A stretch of DNA of 64,000 bases from Alcaligenes faecalis (GTDB lineage: Bacteria > Pseudomonadota > Gammaproteobacteria > Burkholderiales > Burkholderiaceae_B), in assembly GCF_041521385.1 (NCBI RefSeq), contig NZ_CP168006.1, positions 558,001 through 622,000 of the forward strand, given 5' to 3'. Below, one piece after another: positions 39,264 through 49,645 of this stretch. Below the pieces are notes generated by a model. It was not told the origin of the DNA. It saw only the letters and a program-made list of their open reading frames with translations, and made no database searches. The position numbers were made by a program, and so were the translations under genes. Position 1 is the first letter of the stretch. Each line of letters starts with the position of its first letter.

Positions 39264-40169
39264 TCACGCCTTGGGAGGCGGTACAGGCGGCCCGGGCCGC
39301 CACATCTTGATGAGCCCTTCCAACGCCATCAAACCGATGGCAATCCAGATCGGAATATACGTCCACCACTGACTGGGACTCATGGGTTCATCCAGCAGCA
39401 AATACGCCACCCAGAACAAGAGCACTGGCTCCACATAGCCCAGGATGCCAAACAAAGCCAAAGGCAACTGACGGCTGGCAGATAGATAGCTGACCAGCGC
39501 AACCGAGCTGATCAGGCCCAGGGCAGGCACTTGCCAGAACAGACGCGGCTCCCCCGCAAACAAACCCCACATTTGCGCATCTTGAACAAAAAGCAGCCAG
39601 CAAGCAGGCAGGAACAAGAAACTCAGATCAAACCAGAGTGAAGCCAGCGACCCCAGACGCAGGTAACGGCGCAACATGAAATAAGGCGGATAGCCTAGGA
39701 CCACCACTGCTGTCGCCCAGGACACACTCCCTACGCGGAACAGCTCGTGCAGCACGCCTAAGCCAGCAAGCACAACCGCCATCCACTGGATAGTACTCAA
39801 TCTGTCTTTGTAGATGACCCGTCCTACCAGCACCATCACCAACGGCAGCAGAAAGTACCCCAGGGACACGTCCAGCGCCATCTGATGCAAAGGAGCCCAC
39901 ACAAAAATCCAAAGCTGCACCCCGACCAACACAGCCGCCAGCAAAAGCAGCGCAAAATAACGCCAGTTACCGGGCCAATGGCGCAGAACCCAACGCACTT
40001 CCCGCCAGCGGCGTGCGCGGGTAATCACCAAAGCCAAGGCAGGCAAGCCCAGCACAATGCGCCAGGCAAAAATCTGCTCACCACTGAGCGGGTGCAAGAC
40101 GGTGGCGTAGTAGTACAGGCAAGCGAATAACGCTGAGGCCAGAACCGACAGCAAAACACCTTGCTTCAT
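39264..40169 (-). CDS. rarD: RarD-type EamA transporter
   Basis: 301-aa permease with ten helices. It opens MKQGVLLSVLASALFACLYY and has GEQIFAWRIVLGLPAL, the RarD signature region, and SLGYFLLPLVMVLVGR. Substrate is unknown; the name comes from a chloramphenicol-sensitivity phenotype in relatives. ATG 40169 overlaps the PIN gene stop (ATGA), so it is the last gene of the recO-PIN-rarD string. The C-terminus is Pro-rich. Confidence 0.88.
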   Translation of the reverse strand: MKQGVLLSVLASALFACLYYYATVLHPLSGEQIFAWRIVLGLPALALVITRARRWREVRWVLRHWPGNWRYFALLLLAAVLVGVQLWIFVWAPLHQMALDVSLGYFLLPLVMVLVGRVIYKDRLSTIQWMAVVLAGLGVLHELFRVGSVSWATAVVVLGYPPYFMLRRYLRLGSLASLWFDLSFLFLPACWLLFVQDAQMWGLFAGEPRLFWQVPALGLISSVALVSYLSASRQLPLALFGILGYVEPVLLFWVAYLLLDEPMSPSQWWTYIPIWIAIGLMALEGLIKMWRPGPPVPPPKA

Positions 40170-40771
40170 GAGTGCGCCTCGTCCATTTTCTGACGCCGCA
40201 AATAAGCCTGCCCCACACTGAACAGACGATCACGCTTTAACAAGGTATGCGTATCCAGTGCCTGCGCTTCGGGCGTCAGCATCAAAGCAGGCAAACTATC
40301 CAGCAAACGCTGCATCAAGTCCGGATGCGCGACCATATACAAGGCTAAAAGCTGATCCGGCTCCCACAGGCTGATCCCCAATCGTCGCATCTCAGAACGA
40401 TTAAAGTCTTTCAGATTACGGGTCAGAATACCAACCGGCTGCTCAGGGTAACGCTGCTGCGCCAAACGGGCAGTGGCGATTACATGCCAATCCTTGGCAT
40501 CGGAATAGCGCAAATTCTTCTTGAACTCGCTGCTATCACCTAAATCAGCTTCGGGGTAACGCTGCTGCAGCTCTTCCCACTGCTCCTCGATAGAGGTCGG
40601 CATGACCTTCCACAACCTGCCCGCATTACGCCGCCATTCATCCCCAATGACGGGGCTCCAGACAGGCTTGAACAACTGCTCGTCAGCCAGGGCCAGGAGC
40701 AAGCGGCGCAGAACGTTGGAGATCAGGACGCAGGTATCCAGGACCAGCACGGAAGGAAGAGAGACGGCCAT
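40166..40771 (-). CDS. PIN-domain protein without visible antitoxin
   Basis: 201-aa protein with a PIN nuclease fold. Acidic residues expected at the active site are D12 (LVLDTCVLIS), E45 (IGDEWRR), D91 and D94 (SDAKDWHVIATA), and a late segment GILTRNLKDF. About 60 C-terminal residues go beyond a typical VapC toxin. It sits 1 nt after recO and overlaps rarD by 4 nt. No small antitoxin gene is adjacent, so a housekeeping RNA-processing role is as likely as toxicity. Confidence 0.82.
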   Translation of the reverse strand: MAVSLPSVLVLDTCVLISNVLRRLLLALADEQLFKPVWSPVIGDEWRRNAGRLWKVMPTSIEEQWEELQQRYPEADLGDSSEFKKNLRYSDAKDWHVIATARLAQQRYPEQPVGILTRNLKDFNRSEMRRLGISLWEPDQLLALYMVAHPDLMQRLLDSLPALMLTPEAQALDTHTLLKRDRLFSVGQAYLRRQKMDEAHS

Positions 40772-40772
40772 A

Positions 40773-41363
40773 TCAATAGCGTTGCAGTTGCATAAGAACG
40801 GAGCGGGTATGCAAGGGGCGGCCCAGCAGGCTGTTCAGCCGTTCACGCAAGCGTATGCGCAACTCCGGCTCACCGACAGGATCGTTGAAATCAGGTGTGG
40901 CCTCGTCAAAACCATAACCTGTTTCGGTCAGCAACACCCACTCAAAGCGCCGCAAAGCCCCGGCTACGGGTGGACGAGGAATCTGTGCCAAATGTACCAA
41001 GGCCTCTTCGTAGGCATCAAACAAAACAGGGTGTGGGTCTTCACGCGGCAGTAAACGAATCAATAATTCGTTCATGTACCAGGCCGACATCAAAGCCCGA
41101 CCTTTCAAGGGGCGAATCCCGGCACAATCGGCCCGCGTCAGTGTTTTGACTTCATTCTTGCCTGACCAGGCCAGTAATAAAGGCTGAAACACAGACAAAG
41201 CAGGCCGCAAAATAGAATGCGGCCTTTTGGCGCCTTTCGCGACCAGCGGCACCAGCCCATGGTTACGCGTAAAGGCATGACAGATCAGAGACGTTTCACG
41301 CCAGGCACTGGTATGCAGTATGTAGCCCGCTTCGTCCTGAAAGCGATGACGGGGATTACTCAT
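40773..41363 (-). CDS. recO: DNA repair protein RecO (short form)
   Basis: Mediator that loads RecA with RecR. 196 aa from ATG 41363, which overlaps era by 8 nt. The OB-fold part (GYILHTSAWRETSLICHAFT, LVAKGAKRP, KNEVKTLTRA) and ALRRFEWVLLTETGYG are normal. After that the protein passes almost directly to the final LGRPLHTRSVLMQLQRY, so about 45-50 residues present in E. coli RecO (242 aa) are missing. The zinc-type Cys set is absent. Whether this is family-wide in Alcaligenaceae is not known to me. Confidence 0.88.
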   Translation of the reverse strand: MSNPRHRFQDEAGYILHTSAWRETSLICHAFTRNHGLVPLVAKGAKRPHSILRPALSVFQPLLLAWSGKNEVKTLTRADCAGIRPLKGRALMSAWYMNELLIRLLPREDPHPVLFDAYEEALVHLAQIPRPPVAGALRRFEWVLLTETGYGFDEATPDFNDPVGEPELRIRLRERLNSLLGRPLHTRSVLMQLQRY

Positions 41364-42246
41364 ACCCCAGGTCGCGCAGGACCGCTTCACGATCGGACCA
41401 GCCCTTGCGTACCTTGATGTACACATCCAGGAACACAGGCTTGTCGATCAGCTTGGCAATATCTTGGCGAGCCTCAGTCGCAATGCGCTTCATGTGCATG
41501 CCACCCGCGCCCAACAGAATTGGACGGTGGCTTTCACGCTCTACGACCACACAGGCCGAAATACGCGCGCCCTGCTCGTTTTCATCCCACTGCTCGATGA
41601 CCACGGTACAACCGTAAGGCAGTTCATCACCTACCAGCCGGAAGATCTTCTCGCGCAGCAGCTCCGAGGTAATGAAGCGCACCGAGCGGTCGGTAATGGT
41701 GTCCGCATCGAACATGGCCTCGCCTTCAGGCAGACGCGACGCAATCTCGTCCAGCAAGGGGTCCAGTTGCAGGCGCTTGACAGCACTGATTGGAATGACA
41801 GCCCCGTACTCGAACTCCTGGGACAAACGGGCGATATAAGGCAGCAAGTCATTCTTGCTCTTGAGTGCGTCAACCTTGTTGATGACCAGAATGGTTTTGC
41901 CGCCTTTAGGCAGCATGGGCAGCAGCTCGGCATCCGAAGCGGACCACTTGCCGGCCTCGACCACGTGCACCACCACGTCCACATCGGCCAGCGCCTGGGT
42001 AACAACACGATTCATCATGCGGTTCATGGCCCCGCCGTGCTTGGTCTGAAAGCCGGGAGTATCCACAAACACCATTTGATCGTGGTCGCGCGTCAACACG
42101 CTGTTGATGCGGTGACGCGTGGTCTGCGCCTTGCGCGACACGATCGAAATCTTGCTGCCGATCAGAGCGTTGGCCAATGTGGACTTGCCAACGTTCGGTC
42201 GTCCGACAATAGCCACGAAGCCGCAGCGAAAAGGGGTCTCTGTCAT
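41356..42246 (-). CDS. era: GTPase Era
   Basis: 296-aa ribosome-assembly GTPase binding 16S rRNA. G1 GRPNVGKST near residue 15, G3 DTPG, G4 NKVD and G5 SAVK, then a C-terminal KH domain ([30 protein letters not shown]). It overlaps rnc by 4 nt upstream and recO downstream, the conserved rnc-era-recO unit. Confidence 0.98.
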   Translation of the reverse strand: MTETPFRCGFVAIVGRPNVGKSTLANALIGSKISIVSRKAQTTRHRINSVLTRDHDQMVFVDTPGFQTKHGGAMNRMMNRVVTQALADVDVVVHVVEAGKWSASDAELLPMLPKGGKTILVINKVDALKSKNDLLPYIARLSQEFEYGAVIPISAVKRLQLDPLLDEIASRLPEGEAMFDADTITDRSVRFITSELLREKIFRLVGDELPYGCTVVIEQWDENEQGARISACVVVERESHRPILLGAGGMHMKRIATEARQDIAKLIDKPVFLDVYIKVRKGWSDREAVLRDLGYE

Positions 42247-43001
42247 TCTGTTTCCTGCGACACGGCCACGGGCAGTGTCAATTGTGAGGGGCGACGATGG
42301 CGACTGGCGCGCGTCGTCTTGGCCGGAAATTCAGCTTCTAAAATAGCAATGGCCTGCGTTGCGGCGGCTTGCTCAGCCGTGCGACGACTGCTGCCACTGG
42401 CACGGACATGGATGTTGAGCTTGGCGATCGTGCATTCAATATCGAAGAGCTGATCGTGGGCTGCGCCATGCGTGGCCACCACGGTATACACCGGCAAATC
42501 CAGCTTGCGCCCTTGCAACAGCTCCTGCAACAAGGTTTTGGGATCTTTCCCCAGCGTCTTGGGGTCCACATCCACCAACATGGGTTCGTACAACTGGGTG
42601 ATGACGGTTTGAGCTTGTGTGAAGCCCGCGTCCAGGAAAACGGCGCCAAAAATCGCTTCCAGCGCATCCGCCAGAATGGACGGGCGACGGAAACCACCGC
42701 TTTTCAGTTCCCCTTCTCCCAGACGCAAATAATCCGACAAACCCAGGCGGGTTGCAATTTCGGCCAGAGCGGCCTGTTTGACCAGATTCGCTCGCAGGCG
42801 CGACAAATCGCCTTCATCAATGCGCTGAAAACGGTCAAACAGCAAAGCCGCAACCGTGAAATTCAGGACCGAATCACCCAGGAACTCCAGCCGCTCGTTA
42901 TGACGAGCACTGTGGCTACGATGGGTCAAGGCCTGCTGGAGCAGGCCTGTGTCTTTGAAAGAGTAGCCAATAGCGGCTTCGAGCAGAGCAAGACGTTTCA
43001 T
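42243..43001 (-). CDS. rnc: Ribonuclease III
   Basis: 252-aa double-strand RNA endonuclease. The signature [14 protein letters not shown] holds the catalytic acids, repeated at [15 protein letters not shown]; a C-terminal dsRNA-binding domain follows ([20 protein letters not shown]). It overlaps lepB by 1 nt and era by 4 nt. RNase III often trims its own operon leader in relatives. Confidence 0.97.
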   Translation of the reverse strand: MKRLALLEAAIGYSFKDTGLLQQALTHRSHSARHNERLEFLGDSVLNFTVAALLFDRFQRIDEGDLSRLRANLVKQAALAEIATRLGLSDYLRLGEGELKSGGFRRPSILADALEAIFGAVFLDAGFTQAQTVITQLYEPMLVDVDPKTLGKDPKTLLQELLQGRKLDLPVYTVVATHGAAHDQLFDIECTIAKLNIHVRASGSSRRTAEQAAATQAIAILEAEFPAKTTRASRHRRPSQLTLPVAVSQETE

Positions 43002-43885
43002 TAATGGAAGCGACCTATACGGCTAAGTTCGCGGAAATTCATCCAGATAAAGAAGGCGCGTCCCACGATATTCTCATCGGGCACAAAGCCCCAATAACGA
43101 CTGTCCAGACTATTGTCGCGATTATCTCCCATGACGAAGTAATTACCTTCAGGCACCACGCACGAGATGCCATTGGAGAAATACTCACAAGAGTCACGAT
43201 GAGGGAAGGCCACGATGGGCATCAAACCCTGAGGCGCAGTTTTATTCAGCAAGATGTTGTGCTGCACTTTGCCCAGCTCTTCCAGATACCGTCCAATGTA
43301 AGCGGAGCGATCCGGTTCGTAGTAGTCGCCACTACGCACTTGGGTGATGACTTGACCGTTTACGGACAGCACCTTGTCCCGGTACTCCACACGGTCACCG
43401 GGCATACCGACTACACGCTTGATATAGTCCACGGACGTATCCACGGGGTAACGAAACACAATTACATCACCACGCTCAGGGTGGCCCAAAGGCACAATCT
43501 TGGTGCCGCTAACAGGCAAACGAATACCGTACTCGTATTTGTTCACCAGAATCAGGTCGCCATTTTTCAGCGTCGGCAGCATGGAGCCCGACGGAATGCG
43601 AAATGGTTCGATGATGAACGAGCGCAAGACGAACACAAACAAAATGACTGGGAAAAAACTGACGCCATACTCAATCCACCAGGGCATGCGGTTGGCCTGG
43701 TCATACGCTTCCTGGCGCAGTTGCTGCAAATGCTCGGGGTCTTGAGCCGCCGTTTCCGGTACTGCCTGCATCGCGGCCTGTGCACGCGCCAAACGGCGCG
43801 AGCGCAGGGAGAATCGATCCAAACACCAGATTACGCCGGTCAGTATTAGCAGTACAAACAAAATCAGAGCGAAATCCCAGCTCAT
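43001..43885 (-). CDS. lepB: Signal peptidase I
   Basis: 294-aa inner-membrane protease cutting Sec and Tat signal peptides. Two N-terminal helices ([19 protein letters not shown] and [17 protein letters not shown]) flank a cytoplasmic loop. The Ser-Lys dyad is S101 ([10 protein letters not shown]) and K156 (DYIKRVVG). Gene order lepA-lepB-rnc is conserved. Confidence 0.97.
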   Translation of the reverse strand: MSWDFALILFVLLILTGVIWCLDRFSLRSRRLARAQAAMQAVPETAAQDPEHLQQLRQEAYDQANRMPWWIEYGVSFFPVILFVFVLRSFIIEPFRIPSGSMLPTLKNGDLILVNKYEYGIRLPVSGTKIVPLGHPERGDVIVFRYPVDTSVDYIKRVVGMPGDRVEYRDKVLSVNGQVITQVRSGDYYEPDRSAYIGRYLEELGKVQHNILLNKTAPQGLMPIVAFPHRDSCEYFSNGISCVVPEGNYFVMGDNRDNSLDSRYWGFVPDENIVGRAFFIWMNFRELSRIGRFH

Positions 43886-43949
43886 CGGTTTCCTTTAAAG
43901 AAATTAACGCAGTCCTGGCTGTGGTCGGCTTGGGCCGCCGACCAGAGCA

Positions 43950-45743
43950 TTACTTATCTTCGACCTGCAAAATTGCCAAAAAGGCTTCCTGCGGAATTTC
44001 GACGTTCCCAACTTGCTTCATCCGCTTCTTACCGGCTTTTTGCTTCTCAAGCAGCTTCTTCTTGCGAGAGATGTCACCACCGTAACACTTGGCCAGCACG
44101 TTTTTACGCAGTGCCTTGACGTTCTCGCGAGCAATGACTTCGGCACCAATAGCGGCCTGAATCGCAATATCAAACATCTGGCGCGGGATCAAGGAACGCA
44201 TCTTGGCAACCACCTCGCGCCCACGATAACGGGCATTGCTACGGTGCACAATCATGGACAGAGCATCAACGCGGTCGCCGTTGATCAGGATATCCACCTT
44301 GACCACATCGGCTGAACGGTATTCCTTGAACTCGTAGTCCATGGAAGCGTAGCCACGCGATACCGACTTGAGCCGATCAAAGAAATCCAGCACGATCTCG
44401 GCCAGGGGCATTTCATAGACCAGATTCACCTGACGGCCATGATAGGTCATATTTAACTGCAAACCACGTTTGACTGTACACAGGGTCATGACCGGGCCCA
44501 CGTATTCCTGCGGCATTAGCAGCGAAACCACAACAATAGGCTCTCGTACATCTTCGATATGAGCCACTTCCGGCATGCGGGAGGGGCTTTCAATCATCAG
44601 CACCTCACCATCACGACGCTCGACCTCGTACACCACCGACGGCGCGGTGGTGATGATGTCCATGTCAAATTCACGCTCCAGACGTTCCTGGACGATTTCC
44701 ATGTGAAGCAGGCCCAGAAAGCCGCAACGGAAACCAAAACCCAGCGCCTGAGACACTTCGGGCTCGAACATCAGGGAGGAATCGTTCAGCTTGAGCTTTT
44801 CCAGAGAGTCGCGCAACTGGTCGTACTCGCTGCTTTCCACCGGGTACAAACCGGCAAACACCTGGGGTTTCACTTCCTTAAAGCCGGGCAAGGCTTTTTC
44901 AGCCGGTTTGCCAGCCAGAGTGATGGTGTCACCCACCTTGGCGTGTTCCAGCTCTTTAATGCCGGCAATAATGAAACCCACCTCGCCCGCAGACAAATGA
45001 GGACGGTTTTGCGATTTGGGGGTGAACACACCAATATGCTCGACCAGGTGCGTGGCGCGGGTGGCCATCAGCAGAATTTTTTCCTTGGGCTTGAGCACAC
45101 CATTGACGATGCGCACCAGCATAACCACGCCCACGTAGTTATCAAACCAGGAGTCGATAATCAGAGCTTGCAATGGAGCGGTAGGATCACCCACTGGCGG
45201 GGGAACACGGGCCACGATGGTTTCCAGGATCTCGTCGATACCCAGACCCGTTTTGGCACTGGCTGCAATCGCATCACTGGCATCAATACCGATAACGTCT
45301 TCCACTTCCTGGCGAGCCGAATCCGGATCAGCCGACGGCAAATCCATTTTATTGAGCACGGGAATCACTTCCACGCCTTGGTCCAAAGCGGTGTAGCAGT
45401 TGGCCACCGTTTGCGCTTCCACACCTTGGGAGGCATCGACAACCAGCAAGGCACCTTCACACGCGGACAAAGAACGGCTGACCTCGTAGGAGAAGTCAAC
45501 GTGGCCGGGGGTATCGATCAGGTTCAGGTTGTATACCTTGCCATCCTGAGCCTTGTAGTGCAAAGCAGCGGTCTGGGCCTTAATCGTAATGCCACGCTCT
45601 TTCTCGATGTCCATCGAATCCAGAACCTGGGTCGACATCTCGCGGTCGGCCAGGCCACCACAGCGTTGGATCAGGCGGTCAGCCAAGGTCGATTTGCCAT
45701 GATCGATGTGGGCAATGATAGAGAAATTGCGGATGTGATCCAT
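43950..45743 (-). CDS. lepA: Elongation factor 4 (LepA)
   Basis: 597-aa ribosomal back-translocase GTPase. Starts [20 protein letters not shown] with the P-loop, followed by [19 protein letters not shown], and the LepA-specific C-terminal domain ([18 protein letters not shown]). ATG 45743 is chosen; the longer frame runs through a hairpin and adds 47 unrelated residues. lepB follows after 64 nt. Confidence 0.98.
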   Translation of the reverse strand: MDHIRNFSIIAHIDHGKSTLADRLIQRCGGLADREMSTQVLDSMDIEKERGITIKAQTAALHYKAQDGKVYNLNLIDTPGHVDFSYEVSRSLSACEGALLVVDASQGVEAQTVANCYTALDQGVEVIPVLNKMDLPSADPDSARQEVEDVIGIDASDAIAASAKTGLGIDEILETIVARVPPPVGDPTAPLQALIIDSWFDNYVGVVMLVRIVNGVLKPKEKILLMATRATHLVEHIGVFTPKSQNRPHLSAGEVGFIIAGIKELEHAKVGDTITLAGKPAEKALPGFKEVKPQVFAGLYPVESSEYDQLRDSLEKLKLNDSSLMFEPEVSQALGFGFRCGFLGLLHMEIVQERLEREFDMDIITTAPSVVYEVERRDGEVLMIESPSRMPEVAHIEDVREPIVVVSLLMPQEYVGPVMTLCTVKRGLQLNMTYHGRQVNLVYEMPLAEIVLDFFDRLKSVSRGYASMDYEFKEYRSADVVKVDILINGDRVDALSMIVHRSNARYRGREVVAKMRSLIPRQMFDIAIQAAIGAEVIARENVKALRKNVLAKCYGGDISRKKKLLEKQKAGKKRMKQVGNVEIPQEAFLAILQVEDK

Positions 45744-45800
45744 AAACCCGTTAATAAGCAAAGAAAATGTTGAGGCGTAACGCCAGAGAGACGGCACAAG

Positions 45801-45825
45801 AAAGGGGCGCCCATGACGCCCCTTT
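45801..45825. other. Hairpin in the lepA leader
   Basis: AAAGGGGCG (45801-45809), 7-nt loop, CGCCCCTTT (45817-45825), 58 nt before the lepA ATG. U-tracts are short on both strands. It may attenuate or process the lepA transcript. Confidence 0.5.
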
Positions 45826-45920
45826 TCAGTCCACGCGCCGAAAACGCAAGACCCGTCCTGACAGACGGGCGCACGTGGAACCATAATCTATTCGGGGCAA
45901 ACTGCCCCCGCAAATAGTGG

Positions 45921-45949
45921 CGAAAAAACTCCGGCCCCTGGCCGGAGTT
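45921..45949 (-). terminator. mucD terminator
   Basis: AACTCCGGCC (45927-45936), loop CCT, GGCCGGAGTT (45940-45949), with TTTTTT on the minus strand after the stem. It separates the sigma-E module from lepA. Confidence 0.92.
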
Positions 45950-45986
45950 CATCAATGGCTACCATTTTAGCCGTTTTACAGAATTT

Positions 45987-47492
45987 TTATTTCGATGGCG
46001 TAATCAAAACCCATTGCGACTGGCCTGCACGTAAAACCAGCAAGGCCGCCGCTTTGGATTTATCCAAGGATGCCACCATTTTAGCGTATTGATCCGGGGT
46101 TCCTACGTCTTTATCGTTGACACGCAAAATAAGATCACCGGGCTGCAGGCCAGCCTCGCTGGCAGGAGCGGTCGCATCCACAACCTGAACAGCACTCTCG
46201 ACACCCAAACGCTTCAAATCAGCCTCAGAAACAGCCGTCACTTTCAAGCCGAAGGCATCTGCCGTGCTGGCAGCAGGCGCATCCTTCTGACTCTTGCTGG
46301 CGGCACTGGGGCTGCTGGAAGGCATTTCTTCGACATCAATCTTGATGGTCTGCAACTTGCCCTTGCGCCAGATTTCCAACGTGGAGCTTTGACCTGGTTT
46401 GGTGCCACCCACAATACGAGGCAGGTCTGTCATTTGATCAATGCTGCGACCGTTGAACTTCAGGATCACGTCACCGGACTGAATACCGGCCTTGGCAGCA
46501 GGACCACCCTCTTCCACGCTACTGACCAAGGCACCCTTGCTGTCTTTCAAACCCAATGCTGTCGCCACATCATCGGCCACCGGGGTGATCTGCACACCAA
46601 TACGGCCACGAGTCACCTTGCCGTCAGACTTGAGCTGCTCGACGACATTCATGGCTTCATCGATAGGAATGGCCAGGGAAATACCCATGAAACCACCACT
46701 GCGCGAAATGATCTGGGAGTTCACGCCCACCACTTCGCCATTCAAATTGATCAAGGGGCCGCCAGAGTTACCGGGGTTTACCGCCACGTCAGTCTGAATG
46801 AAAGGCAGGTAGTCGCCGGTTTCACGGTTGATGGCACTGACGATCCCGGAGGTCACGGTGGACTCCAAGCCGAACGGCGAACCAATCGCCAGAACCCACT
46901 GCCCTTTTTTGAGTGTCTTGGAGTCCCCAATGACCATAGGCTTCAGGTCTTTGGCTTCAATCTTGATCAGCGCCACGTCAGTGCGTTCGTCTGTACCGAT
47001 GATCTTGGCTGGATATTCCTTGCCATTGCTCAGGGTGACGAAAATGCCGTTGGAGTCGGCCACCACATGATTATTGGTCAGGATGTAGCCGTCGGCCGAG
47101 ATAATAAAGCCCGAGCCCACGCCACGCGGAACGGTGCGCTCCTGAGGCTGCTGCCCGTTATTACCTCCGTGCGGCCGTTGGGGCGCCATGCCTGGCGGCA
47201 TGAAATCGGGGCCAAAAAACCAACGGAACATATCGTAAGGGTCCGAGCCAGGGCCCATGGCAGGTGAGCGTACTCGCACCGCCTCTGTGGTGCGAATATT
47301 GACCACCCCATCTTCGGTCTTGGCCACAACCCCCGTAAAATCGGGCAGACCCAAGGTCGTGCTTTGAACCTGCTCGCTGGTCGTGACAGGCTGAGCCTGC
47401 GCATAGGCCATAGACGCACCCGTTGCCAATACCACGGCAGCCGTCAAAGCCGAGAGAACAGGAATACGCATTTTATGACTCGATTTTTCCAT
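45987..47492 (-). CDS. mucD: Periplasmic serine protease, DegP/MucD family
   Basis: 501-aa HtrA protease and chaperone of the periplasm. A signal peptide ends near AYAQA. The catalytic triad is seen in LTNNHVV (His), TDVALIKI (Asp) and NPGNSGGPL (Ser), with two PDZ domains after it (about residues 285-380 and 415-500). A His/Gly/Pro/Gln-rich loop precedes the protease core. AGGAG lies 7 nt before ATG 47492. Last gene of the rpoE-rseA-rseB-mucD group. Confidence 0.95.
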   Translation of the reverse strand: MEKSSHKMRIPVLSALTAAVVLATGASMAYAQAQPVTTSEQVQSTTLGLPDFTGVVAKTEDGVVNIRTTEAVRVRSPAMGPGSDPYDMFRWFFGPDFMPPGMAPQRPHGGNNGQQPQERTVPRGVGSGFIISADGYILTNNHVVADSNGIFVTLSNGKEYPAKIIGTDERTDVALIKIEAKDLKPMVIGDSKTLKKGQWVLAIGSPFGLESTVTSGIVSAINRETGDYLPFIQTDVAVNPGNSGGPLINLNGEVVGVNSQIISRSGGFMGISLAIPIDEAMNVVEQLKSDGKVTRGRIGVQITPVADDVATALGLKDSKGALVSSVEEGGPAAKAGIQSGDVILKFNGRSIDQMTDLPRIVGGTKPGQSSTLEIWRKGKLQTIKIDVEEMPSSSPSAASKSQKDAPAASTADAFGLKVTAVSEADLKRLGVESAVQVVDATAPASEAGLQPGDLILRVNDKDVGTPDQYAKMVASLDKSKAAALLVLRAGQSQWVLITPSK

Positions 47493-47516
47493 TCAAATAC
47501 TCCTGGTGGACGATAG

Positions 47517-48542
47517 TCAATGTGTCCGGGATGGTGGGGTGAACTGTGTGCCTTCAAGCAAAGCGCGCAGAGTCTGTACAGGAACAGCCCCCGTACTGGT
47601 TAAAACATAATCGTTGATGCGACTGCGGTACATATTCATGGAGCCGCGGTGAAAGGCACCCAAGCTATTTTCTTCGGCTTCGGGAGCCCCTACTTTTTCC
47701 AAAAACACGGAGATAGCGGCCAGACCATCGGACATCATCAGATGCGTTACCTGACGACCGGCCCGCATGGGCCGAAGCATTTCGGAGCGCAAGGTAAAAC
47801 CAGCTGGCATGGCCAAATGCCACCCCAACTCGCTTACATCAATTTTCTGCACTTCGGGCTCAACCACATCCCACTTGCTGGGGTTCCAACTGCTACGCAA
47901 TTGTTGCAAATCCACCTGCTCTCCCAAAGCGACTGATGCAAAAGCAATCTGGTCCACTACCGCTTGTTGTGGGTCCAAAGTCTGCATTTTCAACAGCAAA
48001 TGATGCTCGGTATCAGCACACACTCGGTAGCCATAACGCTGATCATCTTTGGGGACCAATTCAATCAGATCGCAGGGGCGGCCAGCCACACGCTCACGCG
48101 ATGGCAAACGACGCATATCGTAAAAATTGGGTAATTGACTGACATCACCGACCAGAAAACTGGGAAATCGCTCGTTTTCACGACGTTCGATCACCACCAT
48201 TTTCTTTTCGGGAATCAGGCATTGGGTGACTTCGTTTTGGCGCAGAAACTCCCGTGGTTCGCCATCCAGAATTTCCAGACGCTCGCGCTCGCCGGTGCCG
48301 TCAATAATGTGGACCAGTTTCATGGACTGGCTGGCCTGATCCTGGGTGTAAATAATGACCCCGGAGTAATCCAGGTCGCGCGCCGCTTTGTGAACTTTTT
48401 GCAACCAGGGCAGATCCAGAGGCTCAAGCCCGTCAGTTCCCTGGGCTAGCACAGGTGTACACAGCACCACCAGCGAAAAGGCAAGCAAACCCTTATAGAA
48501 ACGCGCCAAGCCCACCTGCGACGGCATACGTACAGACCTCAT
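47517..48542 (-). CDS. rseB: Sigma-E regulatory protein RseB/MucB
   Basis: 341-aa periplasmic protein that binds RseA and senses lipoprotein or LPS signals. Signal peptide LLAFSLVVLCTPVLAQ, then the large LolA-like domain (AARDLDYSGVIIYTQ) and the small C-terminal domain (LSELGWHLAMPAGFTLR-like region). ATG overlaps the rseA stop (ATGA). rseC is not present. Confidence 0.93.
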   Translation of the reverse strand: MRSVRMPSQVGLARFYKGLLAFSLVVLCTPVLAQGTDGLEPLDLPWLQKVHKAARDLDYSGVIIYTQDQASQSMKLVHIIDGTGERERLEILDGEPREFLRQNEVTQCLIPEKKMVVIERRENERFPSFLVGDVSQLPNFYDMRRLPSRERVAGRPCDLIELVPKDDQRYGYRVCADTEHHLLLKMQTLDPQQAVVDQIAFASVALGEQVDLQQLRSSWNPSKWDVVEPEVQKIDVSELGWHLAMPAGFTLRSEMLRPMRAGRQVTHLMMSDGLAAISVFLEKVGAPEAEENSLGAFHRGSMNMYRSRINDYVLTSTGAVPVQTLRALLEGTQFTPPSRTH

Positions 48543-49036
48543 TGACCCAGAGCTCCGCTTTCAAAGGAAACATGGCGTACTGGGCCAGTACCCACAAAGT
48601 CGCGATGTAAATCCGCGTAATCATTCCAGAGCTGCTCGTCCTGAGCACTGGCCACCAAGGTACCCGGCACGGAGTTCACGCCCATGTAGGGCAATCCCAC
48701 CCACAAGGCTGCCGCTACCGCAGCCACCACGGCCAGGCCGCCAACCCCGTAGCGTTGCACCAAAGGGCGCTTCATGGCGCTTGGGGCAAGCACAGTAGGC
48801 TCTTCATCGATCGCCTTGGACAGACGTGCATAAAAACGATCCGACGTTCGGATAGCCAGTGCGTCGGTACGCATGACGTCACCAATCAAGTGATAGGTAT
48901 CCCAGACTTGACGCCCATAAGGGGAGTCCAGTTCCTCGGGCCGTATTTCAGCCTCACCATCCACCCAGGAAGACACGGCGGCCTCCCAGGCATTGAGTTG
49001 ATCTTCATCGGAATGGGATTTCAGGGCTTGCATCAT
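48539..49036 (-). CDS. rseA: Anti-sigma factor RseA/MucA
   Basis: 165-aa bitopic inner-membrane anti-sigma-E factor. The cytoplasmic N-terminal part (ERLNAW-like EDQLNAWEAAVSSWVDGEA) binds sigma, one helix (GVGGLAVVAAVAAALWVGL) crosses the membrane and a short periplasmic tail follows. The frame extends to a TTG; ATG 49036 (or 49033) is preferred. It starts 6 nt after the rpoE stop. Confidence 0.9.
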   Translation of the reverse strand: MMQALKSHSDEDQLNAWEAAVSSWVDGEAEIRPEELDSPYGRQVWDTYHLIGDVMRTDALAIRTSDRFYARLSKAIDEEPTVLAPSAMKRPLVQRYGVGGLAVVAAVAAALWVGLPYMGVNSVPGTLVASAQDEQLWNDYADLHRDFVGTGPVRHVSFESGALGQ

Positions 49037-49042
49037 CAATCC

Positions 49043-49645
49043 TTACCACCGTCGTTCACTATCTTCACCATCGAGTATGGGACGCAATTGCGCGGCAATG
49101 GCATCGCGGGCTCGAAAGATGCGTGAGCGTACAGTTCCTATAGGGCAGTCCATGGTCTGAGCAATGTCTTCGTAGCTCATACCTTCTATTTCACGTAGCA
49201 CGATAGCCGTCCGCAACTCTTCGGGCAGCGCCTGTATTGCTGTATTTACTGTTTCAGCAATCTGGCGGCTGACCATCATGGATTCCGGCGTGCTTATATC
49301 GCTTAGGTTGTCGATTCGGTCAAAAGTTTCACCTTCTTCAGTTTCGACGTTCTGCAAGGTATTGGGACGTCGTGCGGCCGAGGCCTGCCAATTACGGGCC
49401 GTATTGATCGCAATGCGGTACAGCCAGGTGTAAAAAGCACTCTCGCCCCGGAACTGGGGAAGAGCTCGGTACGCTTTGATGAAGGTTTCCTGAGCCACGT
49501 CCTCAACTTCAGACGGGTCACGTACCATACGGCTGAGCAGACGCATGATTTTGCGCTGGTACTTCAGTACCAGCAGATCAAAGGCTCGCTTATCCCCACG
49601 CTGAACACGTGCAACTAGTTCGGCATCGGTATCGCGTTCACTCAT
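49043..49645 (-). CDS. rpoE: Envelope-stress sigma factor RpoE (AlgU-like)
   Basis: 200-aa ECF sigma factor. Region 2 (FDLLVLKYQRKIMRLLSRM, VEDVAQETFIKAYRALPQF) and region 4 (LPEELRTAIVLREIEGMSYE) are complete. Co-transcribed with rseA, rseB and mucD. No clear sigma-E autoregulatory promoter was found in the short space before it, because the unknown gene upstream overlaps its start by 1 nt. Confidence 0.97.
   Translation of the reverse strand: MSERDTDAELVARVQRGDKRAFDLLVLKYQRKIMRLLSRMVRDPSEVEDVAQETFIKAYRALPQFRGESAFYTWLYRIAINTARNWQASAARRPNTLQNVETEEGETFDRIDNLSDISTPESMMVSRQIAETVNTAIQALPEELRTAIVLREIEGMSYEDIAQTMDCPIGTVRSRIFRARDAIAAQLRPILDGEDSERRW

Noticed and set aside
40166-40771. VapBC toxin-antitoxin pair
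   Set aside because: Only a PIN protein is present; flanking frames are recO and rarD, not an antitoxin.
44559-45773. 404-aa plus-strand frame
   Set aside because: Shadow of lepA; no family resemblance and no ribosome site.
46089-47267. 392-aa plus-strand frame
   Set aside because: Shadow of mucD.
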